Source of the DNA: Phenylobacterium sp. LH3H17
Lineage (GTDB): Bacteria; Pseudomonadota; Alphaproteobacteria; Caulobacterales; Caulobacteraceae
Length of the DNA stretch: 64,000 nucleotides
Assembly (NCBI RefSeq): GCF_024298925.1
Contig: NZ_CP101283.1
Coordinates: 1,240,001-1,304,000 of the forward strand
Direction of reading: 5' to 3'
In this document: piece after piece, positions 15,694 to 24,415 of the stretch
Position numbering within the stretch: position 1 is the first letter of the stretch
How the letters are laid out: each line of letters begins with the position of its first letter
Translations under genes and position numbers: made by a program
Notes under the pieces: model-generated
The model's input: only the letters and a program-made list of their open reading frames with translations
What the model was told of the DNA's origin: nothing
Databases searched by the model: none

Positions 15694-17565
15694 CTAAGGC
15701 GTAGGACGGGTCGGCGCCTCGTGGCGTGACATGCGGCCGCCGACTTCCGGGGCGGAATCGACGGGACCTTCCATCGTGCAGACCACGCCGCCCGGCGCGA
15801 ACGCCAGGCGCACGTCGCCGCCGATCTCGCGGGCCAGGCCCCGTTCCAGAAGACGGCTGCCAAAGCCGCGGCGGGTCGGCGGCGCCACTATCGGTCCGCC
15901 GGACTCCGCCCAGATCAGGCGAAGCAGGGCGCCGCCGGCGGCCGCGACGATCGTCCAGTCGATATCGATGCGCCCGGCCTCGGTGGACAGGCTGCCGTAC
16001 TTGGTGGCGTTGGTGGCCAGTTCCTGCAGGGCCATGGCGATGGCGAGCGCCGTATGCGGCGCCAGGCGCACGTCGGGGCCGGCCATGCCCAGGCGCTGCC
16101 CGGTGATCGAGCGATAGGGCGCCATGGCCTCGGCGACGATCTCGCGCAGCCCCGCGCTCTCCCAGTTGGCGCGGGTCAGGACATTGTGGGCCCGCGACAG
16201 CGACAGCAGCCGATCCTCGAAGGCGAGGCCCGCCTCCTCGATGGAGGAGGAGACCCGCAGGGTCTGGGCCGAGATGTACTGGACGGTGGCCAGGGTGTTC
16301 TTCACCCGGTGGTTCAGCTCGTTGATCAGGAGCTGCTGGTGCTCCTCGAAACGCTTGCTCTGGGTGATGTCGCGGAACGCGCCGATCACCCGGCTGGGCG
16401 CGCCGGTCGGGCCGCGGACGATCTCCACGTGGCGGGCCATCCAGCGGACCTCGCCGGTGTCCGCGCGGAGGATGCGGTATTCGCTGCCGCCGACCAGATC
16501 CTCCATCGGCTGGTCGGAAACTGGAAGGGCATAGGGGCGATCCTCGGGATGGATCATCTGCACGGCCATGGCCATGGTGAACTCCGTTTCCGGATCGACG
16601 CCCCACAGGCTGCGGGCGACGTCGGACGCATAGAGTTCGCCGGTGGCCAGATCCCACTCGTAGGTCCCGATGCCGCCGGCCTGCTGGGCGATCCGTAGCC
16701 GCGACTCGTTCCCCCGCAGCGCCACTTCAGCCTCCTTGGCGGCTGTGATGTCGCGATAGAAGGCGGCCAGGCCGTCCTCCATCGGATAGAGCCGCAGGTC
16801 CAGCCAAAGGTCGTTGTATCGATGCTGCAGGGCGAGCGGGCCACGCTCGCTCATCGCCTGGCGATAGGCCGCTTCGATCCGCCCGCCCAGCATTTGCGGC
16901 CAGATCTCCCAGGGGGTGAATCCGAGCATCGCCTCCTTGGCCAGGGCCGCCAGCCTCAGGCCCTCGGCATTGACCTCCACGACCCGGAACTTCGGATCGA
17001 GGATCATGAACCCCTCGCTCATGGCGCCCAGAATCCGCGCCGCCCGGGCGTTGTCGATCTGAGCGGCCACGTGCTGGGCGGTGACCTTGTTGAACAGGGC
17101 CAGCACCCCGCCTATTCCGCTGGGCTGGTCATCGTCATGCACCGGGGTGAAGCTGTAGGTCCAGTAGACGTCCTGGAGCTGGCCCTCGCGCACGATGGTC
17201 ATGCGCTCGTCCTGGCGCCATGTCCCGGCGCCACCGGCCATCACCTGCTCAAGTTGGGGCCGGAAGACCTCCCAATTGTCGTTCCAGCAGAGCCGGGCGG
17301 GCTGTCCCAGATAGCTGGGGTGTCGTTCCGGACCCAGGGCCGCGCTGCAGGGGTCGTTGTAGAACTGGATGAGCTCGCCGCCCCAGAGGACCAGCATGGG
17401 CTGGCGGGCGGCCAGCATTGTCCGCACCGCGAACTTCAGGGGCAGGGGCCAGGTCGCCGGCGGCCCCAGCGGCGTAGCCGACCAGTCGTGAGCGCGGATC
17501 CGGGCGCCCATGTCGCCGCCGCCCTCGAGAAAATTCGCCGCCCCATCTGGGCGCTGGTTGGACAT
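15694..17565 (-). CDS. PAS-containing HWE-family sensor histidine kinase
   Basis: Cytoplasmic sensor kinase of about 623 residues with no membrane segment. Three PAS-like regions are seen: about 20-145 (with LVLWGGELIQFYNDPC), about 175-290 (GFMILDPKFRVVEVN) and about 295-405 (ending with the PAC pattern RVIGAFRDITQSK). The HWE/HisKA_2 phosphoacceptor is His419 in NELNHRVKNTLATVQ. The kinase domain has ALQELATNATKYGSL (N box with HWE-type features) and RGFGSRLLERGLAREIGG. HWE kinases usually act in general stress or light signalling through PhyR-type or single-domain regulators; no regulator gene adjoins. Two ATGs (17571, 17565) and a TTG compete as start; I chose the second ATG for spacing. 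Confidence 0.87.
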   Translation of the reverse strand: MSNQRPDGAANFLEGGGDMGARIRAHDWSATPLGPPATWPLPLKFAVRTMLAARQPMLVLWGGELIQFYNDPCSAALGPERHPSYLGQPARLCWNDNWEVFRPQLEQVMAGGAGTWRQDERMTIVREGQLQDVYWTYSFTPVHDDDQPSGIGGVLALFNKVTAQHVAAQIDNARAARILGAMSEGFMILDPKFRVVEVNAEGLRLAALAKEAMLGFTPWEIWPQMLGGRIEAAYRQAMSERGPLALQHRYNDLWLDLRLYPMEDGLAAFYRDITAAKEAEVALRGNESRLRIAQQAGGIGTYEWDLATGELYASDVARSLWGVDPETEFTMAMAVQMIHPEDRPYALPVSDQPMEDLVGGSEYRILRADTGEVRWMARHVEIVRGPTGAPSRVIGAFRDITQSKRFEEHQQLLINELNHRVKNTLATVQYISAQTLRVSSSIEEAGLAFEDRLLSLSRAHNVLTRANWESAGLREIVAEAMAPYRSITGQRLGMAGPDVRLAPHTALAIAMALQELATNATKYGSLSTEAGRIDIDWTIVAAAGGALLRLIWAESGGPIVAPPTRRGFGSRLLERGLAREIGGDVRLAFAPGGVVCTMEGPVDSAPEVGGRMSRHEAPTRPTP

Positions 17566-17648
17566 GGCCATCTCTACGCGGACGCTGGTCCCATGCTTAG
17601 GAGATCGCCGCCGGGCCGCCAAGACACACTCGGAAGAGTTGAACGGAC

Positions 17649-18980
17649 CTAGGCGAGCCGGGAGGTGCGCGGCTCCTTGACCCGGAAGACCAGCACCATG
17701 AGGGCGGCGATCAGGAAGGCGATGGAGATCGAGAACATCAGGCCGTAGCCGAGGGTCGACGAGATCAACCCGCCGAGCAGCGGGCCCAACGACCCCATGA
17801 TCCCCTCCGCCGTGGCCGAGAAGGCGATCCGCATGGGCATCTCGTCGCGCTCGCCGAACTCCAGGATCATGGTGCCCGCGCTCATCATGTAGCCGGACTG
17901 CGCCGCGCCCAGGCCGAAGAAGGCGATGAAGATGGCGAGGAAGTCGTGGCCGGTCATCAGCACCACGGTCGAACCGATCCAGAGAACCAGCGAAAGCAGC
18001 ATGATCAGCCGGAAGCCGGTCTTATCGCCCAGATAGCCCCAGACCAGGTTCGACAGCGTGTCGGCGCCGAGGAAGGCCAGGGACAGCAGGCCGAGATTCT
18101 TGCCGTTCATCTCGATCGTCGATGAGGCGAAGATTACGTAGAACGGCACGGCCATGCGCGCGGAGATGGTCAGCATCTGCACGACCATGAAGAACATGAA
18201 GCCGCGTTCGGCCAGCAGGGCCGGGAAGTCCTTGAACCGGTCGCGCAGCCGCGACTGGGCCCGCACGGTGGGTGGCTCCGGCTCGATCATCAGCAGTCGC
18301 AGGGCGGTGAGACCGAGGCTGGTGAGGGCGAACGCGAACAGGAATGTGGTCGAGTAGCCGTTACCGAACAGGTTGGCGTCGATGAAGTAGCGCCCGGCGA
18401 GATAGGCCAGGCCCGCGGCGATGACCCCGCCGGTGGCGTTGCGCCAGGCCTGCAATCGGCCGCGTCGGCTGATCGGGATCACCTTGGCCAGCAGCATGGA
18501 AAACACCACCCGCTGGGTGCCCATGAACAGGCCGAACAGGAACATGAAGCCGATGATGGCGACGACTTGCGACTGGCCCGACAGGAACCAGCCGGCCAGA
18601 GCCATGCCGATGATCTGCAGCCGCGCCAGCCCGCCCATCCAGATGGCCGCGGGCATGACCTTGGTGCGGTGCTCGATCTGGTTGGCGCCGATGATCGGGC
18701 TGATCACGCCGCCGAGCTGTTGCAGGCCCAGGCCCAGGCCGACCACCAGGTTGGAGCCCGACAGCATGTACAGATAGGCTGGCAGGAAAGTCGGCGCGTT
18801 GATGAGCCGAAAGCCCGTCATGCCCAGCATGCCGTGCAGGTAGTGGGCGACATAGTTGCGCTTCAGATTGTCCCAGACGAACTTCTCGTAGGCGGTTTCC
18901 TTCTCCGCCAGGCTGGGTTCCGTCGTCGTCACCTCGGGCGTGGCCGCGGCCTCGCCCTCTTCCTCAAATCTTGATTCCAA
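17649..18980 (-). CDS. MFS transporter
   Basis: Major facilitator permease of about 443 residues with around 12 predicted membrane helices and a hydrophilic N-terminal tail of about 35 residues rich in Glu and Thr. Helix sequences include TGFRLINAPTFLPAYLYML and VGLGLGLQQLGGVISPIIG; the central loop (about 215-245) carries an Arg-rich RDRFKDF stretch. The substrate is unknown. The only start before the first helix is TTG (18980) or a later GTG; the first ATG would delete the first helix, so I kept the TTG with reservation. Confidence 0.82.
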   Translation of the reverse strand: MESRFEEEGEAAATPEVTTTEPSLAEKETAYEKFVWDNLKRNYVAHYLHGMLGMTGFRLINAPTFLPAYLYMLSGSNLVVGLGLGLQQLGGVISPIIGANQIEHRTKVMPAAIWMGGLARLQIIGMALAGWFLSGQSQVVAIIGFMFLFGLFMGTQRVVFSMLLAKVIPISRRGRLQAWRNATGGVIAAGLAYLAGRYFIDANLFGNGYSTTFLFAFALTSLGLTALRLLMIEPEPPTVRAQSRLRDRFKDFPALLAERGFMFFMVVQMLTISARMAVPFYVIFASSTIEMNGKNLGLLSLAFLGADTLSNLVWGYLGDKTGFRLIMLLSLVLWIGSTVVLMTGHDFLAIFIAFFGLGAAQSGYMMSAGTMILEFGERDEMPMRIAFSATAEGIMGSLGPLLGGLISSTLGYGLMFSISIAFLIAALMVLVFRVKEPRTSRLA

Positions 18981-19155
18981 CAGCGTCGCGCCCGCGCGTG
19001 CAGGGAATGAAAGCCGCGCCGGCTCTCCCTAATGCTTATCGACTTAATTCAATGACCCCGGTCTAGCAGACTCCCCAAAAGGGGAAAGCCCCAAAGGTCC
19101 GCGGGCGTCATACCCGGCGCAAGAACTAGGGGAGCCGGCCGCCTCGATGTGGCGC

Positions 19156-19170
19156 GGGCGCGTCGCGCCC
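19156..19170. terminator. Hairpin at the 3' end of the trypsin-like protease gene
   Basis: GGGCGCG-T-CGCGCCC self-pairs, and is flanked by a further GTGGC (19149-19153) and GCCAC (19174-19178). The structure spans the stop codon of the minus-strand gene. There is no T-run; a possible transcription stop or stabilising hairpin. Confidence 0.3.
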
Positions 19171-19967
19171 TAAGCCACGGAGTCCCAGCGCCCGTCGTCG
19201 TCCAGGGCGTCCTCGAACTCGGCCACCACCTCCATCACCCGCTCCAGGGGGATGCAGCGACCCAGGCGCTCGGCCTCGTGGGTGGCGACATAGATGCCGA
19301 TCCATTGCAGCAGGGTGGACTCGCCGGCCTCGGCCCGCAGGGCCACGGGACCGCCCGAACAGCCGGCCCCGCCGATCCCGTCGACGTGGAAGCTGTAGGG
19401 GTTGATCCGGTAGTCCGAGGCCAGGGTGAAGCCCCGGGCGATCGGCGCGTCGCGCAGGATGGCGGCCCCGCCGGGATAGCCGTAGATCAGGCCCTGCGAG
19501 CCGGCGGTGAGCGCCAGCCCCTGGGGCGTCACCTGGTAGTCGCCGAACCGACCCAGCATGTTGATCGCCTGGGGTTCGTGCTTCAGCCGGACGGGCACGG
19601 CGGCGATGTCGAGGGCGGCGTCGTCCGGGTCGCCGTGCCAGGCGAACAGGGGCCGGGTCCCGTCATAGAGCGGGATATCCAGCCCAAGCGCCTCGCAGGT
19701 CAGGGTGTGGCCGTAGAGCTCGCTCCAGGTCGCCTCGGTCCCCCGGTTCTGGAAGTAGAAGGTGTTGGGTTTCAGCAGGCAGTGAAGTGCGGTCAGGACA
19801 AGGTAGCGGTCGCCGCCCAGATGGTAGAGGAAGCCCGAAAACACCTGATGCGGCGCCCCCGATTTCAGACGGGTGGCGAACCGCGGCGTCGCCAAGGCGA
19901 AAGGGTCCATCAGGTCCATCGCGTTTTCCATGTCGGCGACCCGACGGTCGAGACGTCGCCAAGCCAT
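19170..19967 (-). CDS. Trypsin-like serine peptidase domain protein
   Basis: Protein of about 265 residues with a readable chymotrypsin-fold triad: His in VLTALHCLL, Asp in AALDIAAVPV and Ser in GAGCSGGPVAL (the GxSGGP signature). No signal peptide is visible from this start, so it may act in the cytoplasm, or the start may be wrong; alternatives lie at 20021 and 19931. Substrate binding residues are not readable. The gene is divergent from the double-HTH hydrolase, with only about 80 bases between the two start codons, so shared regulation is plausible. Confidence 0.72.
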   Translation of the reverse strand: MAWRRLDRRVADMENAMDLMDPFALATPRFATRLKSGAPHQVFSGFLYHLGGDRYLVLTALHCLLKPNTFYFQNRGTEATWSELYGHTLTCEALGLDIPLYDGTRPLFAWHGDPDDAALDIAAVPVRLKHEPQAINMLGRFGDYQVTPQGLALTAGSQGLIYGYPGGAAILRDAPIARGFTLASDYRINPYSFHVDGIGGAGCSGGPVALRAEAGESTLLQWIGIYVATHEAERLGRCIPLERVMEVVAEFEDALDDDGRWDSVA

Positions 19968-20048
19968 TACGACGCTTTCAAGATTCCTTCGATAGTCTCT
20001 GCGGCATGTAGCCAACTGCATTCATTTCGAGTCGTGTTTGAGTAGCTT

Positions 20049-21878
20049 TTGACGGGTTCCCCCTCGCCCCCCATCCTTGACGACCGCGCCTGGGAAGGGC
20101 CGCGCGCCCTGTTGCGCGCTGTCTGGGCCACGCCGGGGACCGGCGCCGACGTCGGCGGCCCGGCCGTGGACACTCTGTTCGCTACCGGCGCGTCCCTGGC
20201 TGGCGCCGCGGCCCTGGCGCCGCAGCAGGCGGTGTCCCTGGCGGTCCTGACCGCCGGCGACGAGGCCGCCTTCGCCGACGAGGTGTTCGAACGCTGGTTC
20301 CCGCGTCCCGCCTCGGTGATCGAGCTGCGACGGCTGGCGGCCCTGGCGCGGCGGGGTGAGCCGCGGATGGGACTGATCGAGACCGCCGACGGCGTCGTGG
20401 TCGCCGCCTGGGCCGGCGCCGGGCCCGCCGCCGAGCGATGGCCCCTGACGCCTCAGGCCAGGCAGGCGCTGGATGCCCCGGGCCGGGTCCTGGTGGTGAT
20501 CTTCGCCCCCACCCGGTCCAGCGAGCTGGCCGCCAGCGCCGCGGACGCCTTCGGCCTCTCGCCCTTGGAGGCGCGGCTGGCCGAAGCCTTTCTCTCGGCG
20601 CCGACCCTGGAGATCGCCGCCGCCCAGGTTGGGGTGGGGCGTGAGACGGCGCGCGACGCCCTGGACCGCATCATGGCCAAGACCGGCGTGCGGCGCTCGA
20701 CCGACATCGTGCGGCGCCTGACCGAACTTATGTGCGCCGCGCCGGACGAGACGCCGGCCGCCTCCGACGCGCTGGTCGAGACCCTGGGCCTGACGCCGGC
20801 GGAGGCGGGGGTCGCCCTGCGCATCGCCGCCGGCCGCTCGCACCGGGAGGCGGCCGACGACCTGGGCCTGAAGCTGGAAACCGTCCGCGGCTACGCCAAG
20901 GCCGCGCTCGCCAAGGTGGGCGTCGCCCGCGCCAAGGACCTGGCGCGGTTGGTGACCGAGATCCAGGCTCTGTCGCGGCTGGTCGCCGTGGCCGAACCGA
21001 TCTTCACCTCCGACGCCTCGCCAGCCCGGCTGCGGCTGATCCCGACGGAGCGCGGGCGGCGGCTGGCCTTCCTGGACTACGGGCCGCAAAGCGGCGCGCC
21101 GATCTGCGTCTTCCATGGCTTCATGGCCGGCCGCAGCCTGCCGCCGGCTCAGGTTCGCGCCCTGCAGCGGCGGGGCCTGCGCCCGCTGGTGCTTCAGCGG
21201 CCGGGCTTCGGCCTGACCACGCCGGCGCCGGACGAGACCTATCTGGACCAGGCGATCGAGGACCTGGCGACCCTGCTGAGGACCCTGCGGATCGACCAGA
21301 CCCTTATCCTGGCGCGGGACGGTGGCGTGGCCGTCGCCCTGGGTTTCGCCGCGCGCCATCCGGCGCGGGTCGGGGGCGGCCTGCTGCTGAATCCCCGCCA
21401 GCCGAGGGGTCTGCCCAAGAGCTATCGCTCGCCGGTCGCGACCTTCACCCGCGGCCTGCTGAACAAGCCCCAGGTGATCGGGGCGCTGGGCGACCTGCTT
21501 CGCCGCCAGACCCGCACCGAGGCGGTCGAGGCCATTCTGCGGCGCGGCCTGACGGCGGTGGCAGGGGATCGCGCGGCGGTGGAGGACGATGCGGTCCGCC
21601 GTCAGCTGGTGCGCGACGTCCAGGCCCAGTTCGCCCATTCCAGCGCCGGCTTCGTCGCCGAGCACGCCCTCTACGCCCGCGGCTGGAGCCCGCCGACCCT
21701 GCCGCCCGAGACGGGTCCCTGGGCGATCGCCCACTGTGAGGGACTTGGCGAGGAGCCGCCGCGGGCCACCTGGTCGAAGCTGCCGGGCGTCAGCTTCCAT
21801 GTCATTGCGGAGGCGGGCGTGCTGGTGCAGTTCACCCATGCCGACGCGCTGGCGGCGTGCCTGCCCCGGAACGACTAG
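20049..21878 (+). CDS. Tandem LuxR-type HTH regulator fused to an alpha/beta hydrolase
   Basis: Protein of 609 residues. Residues 1-165 are an unassigned, Ala-rich domain. Two LuxR/GerE-like helix-turn-helix units follow: about 170-228 (LSPLEARLAEAFLSAPT, then VGVGRETARDALDRIMAKTG) and about 248-305 (LTPAEAGVALRIAAGRSHRE, then LETVRGYAKAALAKVGVARAKDLARLV). From about 338 to the end is an alpha/beta hydrolase fold: ICVFHGFMAGR oxyanion region, nucleophile elbow LILARDGGVAVAL and a late His597 in QFTHAD. The elbow carries Asp424 where Ser is usual. It may sense a small ester, epoxide or lactone-like ligand and regulate transcription; this is inference. The start is a TTG with a weak ribosome site; a GTG at 20166 is the alternative. 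Confidence 0.75.
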   Translation: MTGSPSPPILDDRAWEGPRALLRAVWATPGTGADVGGPAVDTLFATGASLAGAAALAPQQAVSLAVLTAGDEAAFADEVFERWFPRPASVIELRRLAALARRGEPRMGLIETADGVVVAAWAGAGPAAERWPLTPQARQALDAPGRVLVVIFAPTRSSELAASAADAFGLSPLEARLAEAFLSAPTLEIAAAQVGVGRETARDALDRIMAKTGVRRSTDIVRRLTELMCAAPDETPAASDALVETLGLTPAEAGVALRIAAGRSHREAADDLGLKLETVRGYAKAALAKVGVARAKDLARLVTEIQALSRLVAVAEPIFTSDASPARLRLIPTERGRRLAFLDYGPQSGAPICVFHGFMAGRSLPPAQVRALQRRGLRPLVLQRPGFGLTTPAPDETYLDQAIEDLATLLRTLRIDQTLILARDGGVAVALGFAARHPARVGGGLLLNPRQPRGLPKSYRSPVATFTRGLLNKPQVIGALGDLLRRQTRTEAVEAILRRGLTAVAGDRAAVEDDAVRRQLVRDVQAQFAHSSAGFVAEHALYARGWSPPTLPPETGPWAIAHCEGLGEEPPRATWSKLPGVSFHVIAEAGVLVQFTHADALAACLPRND

Positions 21879-22037
21879 GGCCGCCACTCCCCCAAGCAGC
21901 GGCCCAGTCGCCAAGTGCGCCAGTCGAAGCGCGGTCACGACAACAGGCCCCATCGACGGGGACCCCCGGAAGTCTAGGCGCCGTTCCGCGCGCCGCGCCG
22001 CCCCCTTTTGGGGGTGTGGCTCAAGGGCGACAGTGGG

Positions 22038-22184
22038 TCAGTGGCCTGGGCGCGGCTGGAAGGAGCGGGGCTGCTTGACCTTGCCCTCCGGCTTGTCGGC
22101 CTTCTGACCGTGCTGCGGCGTGGCCGCCGACTTGGGCGGGCTGAAGTTCGCCATCGTGTCCTGTTGCTGGAACCTCAGGGGCAT
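22038..22184 (-). CDS. Small basic protein of unknown function (48 residues)
   Basis: The translation starts MPLRFQQQDTMANFSPP and ends with a Gln/Lys/Pro-rich tail (KADKPEGKVKQPRSFQPRPGH). A very good ribosome site, GGAGGAAAAC, lies just before the ATG, which supports it being a gene. It lies 34 bases downstream of the transglutaminase on the same strand, so probably in its operon. The composition looks disordered and positively charged; family unknown. A CCCCC-TTTT-GGGGG hairpin (22001-22014) follows it. Confidence 0.6.
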   Translation of the reverse strand: MPLRFQQQDTMANFSPPKSAATPQHGQKADKPEGKVKQPRSFQPRPGH

Positions 22185-22218
22185 GGGTTTTCCTCCGACG
22201 ATTTCCTTGTCCGGCTGC

Positions 22219-23097
22219 TCATGCGGCGGCCTTGACGGGCTCGGTGGGGCGCACATCCACGCGGACGGTCAGGGTCGAGGCGCCGGGATCGCCCAGGATG
22301 GACCCGCTGACCGGTGAGGCTTCCTCGGGAATCCGGCTGACCGCCACGGGGATCAGGGCGGAGGACTCCGCCAGGCCGTTGGTGGGATCGAACTCCGTCC
22401 AGCCGAACTCGGGCAGGAAGACCTCGCACCAGGCGTGGGTCGCGCCGGCGCCGCGAATGCCCGACCGGGCCGGCGAGCAGAGATATCCCGTGACGAACCG
22501 GGCGGCGTAGCCCAGCCGCCGCAGGCTCTCGACCATCAGCCAGGCGAGGTCGCGGCAGGCGCCCGAGCCCATGGCGACGGTGTGGGCGGGGCTGCGGGCG
22601 TCGCCCTCCAGCCGCTGGGCGTAGTCGAACTCGTCATGGATGCTGGCGTTGATCCGCAGCACCAGGTCGAGCGCCGTCTCGTCGGGCCGCGGGACGTGAC
22701 GGCGCACCCACTTGAGCAGCAGACCGTCCGGATCCTCGGTGGCCGGGTCGATGAACGGGTCCAGGACCAGGCGGTCGCAACGGTCATAGACGATGGGCAT
22801 GGCGGTCTGGGGATCGTCGATCCGCAGCGGCGAGAGCGGGGCCGGGAATCGCTCGATCACCAACTCGCTGACGATGGACAGCGCGGTCGCCTGCCCATGC
22901 GGGGTCAGCAGGCACACGCAGTTGCCCAGGGCGTCGTACTGCCAGCGGGTTTCGCCCGCGGGGGAGAAGCTGAGCGAGGCGTGCACGATGCGGGTGGCGT
23001 GACTGTCGCGCGGCCGGACCAGCAGCCGGTGCGGCCCGAAGCCCACGGGCTTCTCGTAGTCGTACCGGGTCTCGTGGCGGATGGTCAGGCGGGTCAT
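22219..23097 (-). CDS. Transglutaminase-like cysteine peptidase family protein
   Basis: Protein of 292 residues with the bacterial transglutaminase N-domain (MTRLTIRHETRYDYEKPVGF, then LLVRPRDS) and the core domain. The catalytic triad is visible: Cys in MGSGACRDLAWLM, His in GATHAWCEVFLP and Asp in WTEFDPTNG. Such proteins are generally peptidases or amidases rather than cross-linkers, and often accompany circularly permuted ATP-grasp (alpha-E) genes; none is present here. It has no signal peptide. A 48-residue protein follows. Its promoter region is shared with the divergent radical SAM gene and contains a 16-base GTTCC palindrome. Confidence 0.88.
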   Translation of the reverse strand: MTRLTIRHETRYDYEKPVGFGPHRLLVRPRDSHATRIVHASLSFSPAGETRWQYDALGNCVCLLTPHGQATALSIVSELVIERFPAPLSPLRIDDPQTAMPIVYDRCDRLVLDPFIDPATEDPDGLLLKWVRRHVPRPDETALDLVLRINASIHDEFDYAQRLEGDARSPAHTVAMGSGACRDLAWLMVESLRRLGYAARFVTGYLCSPARSGIRGAGATHAWCEVFLPEFGWTEFDPTNGLAESSALIPVAVSRIPEEASPVSGSILGDPGASTLTVRVDVRPTEPVKAAA

Positions 23098-23128
23098 GGC
23101 AAGGTCGGAACAGTCCCACGGTTCCGCC

Positions 23129-23144
23129 GGTTCCCCGGGGAACC
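23129..23144. promoter_or_regulatory. 16-base perfect palindrome GGTTCCCCGGGGAACC
   Basis: A perfect palindrome in the 94-base divergent gap between the transglutaminase and the radical SAM gene. It lies near further GGAAC (23107) and GGTTCC (23119) half sites, so GTTCC/GGAAC modules recur four times. This looks like an operator cluster; the binding protein is unknown. Confidence 0.45.
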
Positions 23145-23162
23145 GAATATGGCGGCTGGACA

Positions 23163-23177
23163 GAACAAAGCAAGAAC
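23163..23177 (+). promoter_or_regulatory. LexA (SOS) box GAAC-N7-GAAC upstream of the radical SAM-UdgX pair
   Basis: Reads GAACAAAGCAAGAAC; on the other strand GTTC-TTGCTTT-GTTC. This is an exact match to the direct-repeat GTTC-N7-GTTC box bound by alphaproteobacterial LexA. It ends 14 bases before the radical SAM start codon, a position suited to repression. The downstream genes are a DNA repair pair, which makes SOS control likely. Binding is inferred. Confidence 0.7.
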
Positions 23178-23191
23178 AATAACTTGCCTGC

Positions 23192-24415
23192 ATGACCGTC
23201 CTGACCTTGAAGCAGAAGCTCGCCATCCTCTCGGACGCGGCGAAGTACGACGCCTCGTGCGCCTCCTCGGGGACCTCGAAACGGGACTCCTCGAACGGCA
23301 GGGGCGTGGGTTCAACCGAGGGGATGGGCATCTGCCACGCCTATGCGCCGGACGGGCGCTGCATCAGCCTGCTGAAGATCCTGCTGACCAATTTCTGCGT
23401 CTACGACTGCGCCTATTGCGTGAACCGGGTGACCTCCAACACCCCCCGCGCCCGGTTCACCGTGCAGGAGGTCGTCGACCTCACCCTGGGCTTCTACAAG
23501 CGCAACTATATTGAGGGTCTGTTCCTCTCGTCGGGCATCATCCGGAGCCCGGACTACACCATGGAGGAGATGGTCCGGGTGGCGCAGTCCCTGCGGCTGG
23601 ACCACGACTTCCGGGGCTATATCCACCTCAAGGTTATCCCGGAGGCGGCGCCGGACCTGGTCAACAAGGCCGCGCTCTACGCCGATCGGGTCTCGATCAA
23701 TATCGAGCTGCCCCGCGACGAAAGCCTGACGGCCCTGGCCCCGGAGAAGAGCGCCCAAGGCATCCGCAAGGCCATGGGCTCTGTGCGGCTGGGCATCGAC
23801 CAGGCTGCCGACACGGCCGCCAAGGCCAGGCCGCCGAGCTTCGCCCCGGCCGGCCAGTCCACCCAGATGATCGTCGGCGCCGACGCCGCGACCGACGGTG
23901 AGATCCTGGGCCGCAGCGACCGGCTCTACGGCGCCTATGGCCTGAGACGGGTCTATTACTCCGCCTACAGCCCGATCCCGGACACCACCTCGCGCCTGCC
24001 GCCGATGCGTCCGCCGCTGATGCGCGAGCATCGCCTATACCAGGCCGACTGGCTGATGCGGTTCTACGGCTTCGAGAGGATCGAGATCGCCGCCGACAAC
24101 GAGGACCTGGATCTGGCCATCGACCCCAAGTTGGCCTGGGCCCTGAAGAACCGCGGCCAGTTCCCCGTGGACCTCAACCGCGCCGACCGCGAGCGGATGC
24201 TGCGGGTGCCGGGTCTGGGCGTGAAGAGCGTCGACAAGATGATCGAGGTGCGCCGCTACAAACGGCTGGTGCTGGAGGACGTAAAGCGCCTGGCCCGGGG
24301 CCTGGCCAAGGTGAAGCCCTTCATCGTCACGCAGGATTGGCGGCCGGGCGCGCTTACCGACCAGGCCGATCTGCGCGCGACCCTCACGCCGCCGCAACAG
24401 CCGAGCCTGTTCTGA
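23192..24415 (+). CDS. Putative DNA modification/repair radical SAM protein
   Basis: Radical SAM protein of 407 residues. The cluster-binding motif CxxxCxxC is at Cys69, Cys73 and Cys76 (NFCVYDCAYCVNR); downstream are VIPEAAP and the SAM-domain GRSDRLYGAYGLRRVYYSAYSPIPDT. The C-terminus carries a helix-hairpin-helix DNA-binding motif (LRVPGLGVKSVDKMIEVRRYKRL, about 335-360). This is the family usually named putative DNA modification/repair radical SAM protein, almost always next to a UdgX-like gene, as here. The reaction is unknown. The stop codon overlaps the UdgX start by one base (TGATG). A LexA-type box precedes it. Confidence 0.9.
   Translation: MTVLTLKQKLAILSDAAKYDASCASSGTSKRDSSNGRGVGSTEGMGICHAYAPDGRCISLLKILLTNFCVYDCAYCVNRVTSNTPRARFTVQEVVDLTLGFYKRNYIEGLFLSSGIIRSPDYTMEEMVRVAQSLRLDHDFRGYIHLKVIPEAAPDLVNKAALYADRVSINIELPRDESLTALAPEKSAQGIRKAMGSVRLGIDQAADTAAKARPPSFAPAGQSTQMIVGADAATDGEILGRSDRLYGAYGLRRVYYSAYSPIPDTTSRLPPMRPPLMREHRLYQADWLMRFYGFERIEIAADNEDLDLAIDPKLAWALKNRGQFPVDLNRADRERMLRVPGLGVKSVDKMIEVRRYKRLVLEDVKRLARGLAKVKPFIVTQDWRPGALTDQADLRATLTPPQQPSLF

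Noticed and set aside
23107..23144. Additional LexA boxes from the GTTCC/GGAAC cluster
   Set aside because: Spacings are not seven bases, so these half sites were kept only as a separate palindrome and not counted as SOS boxes.
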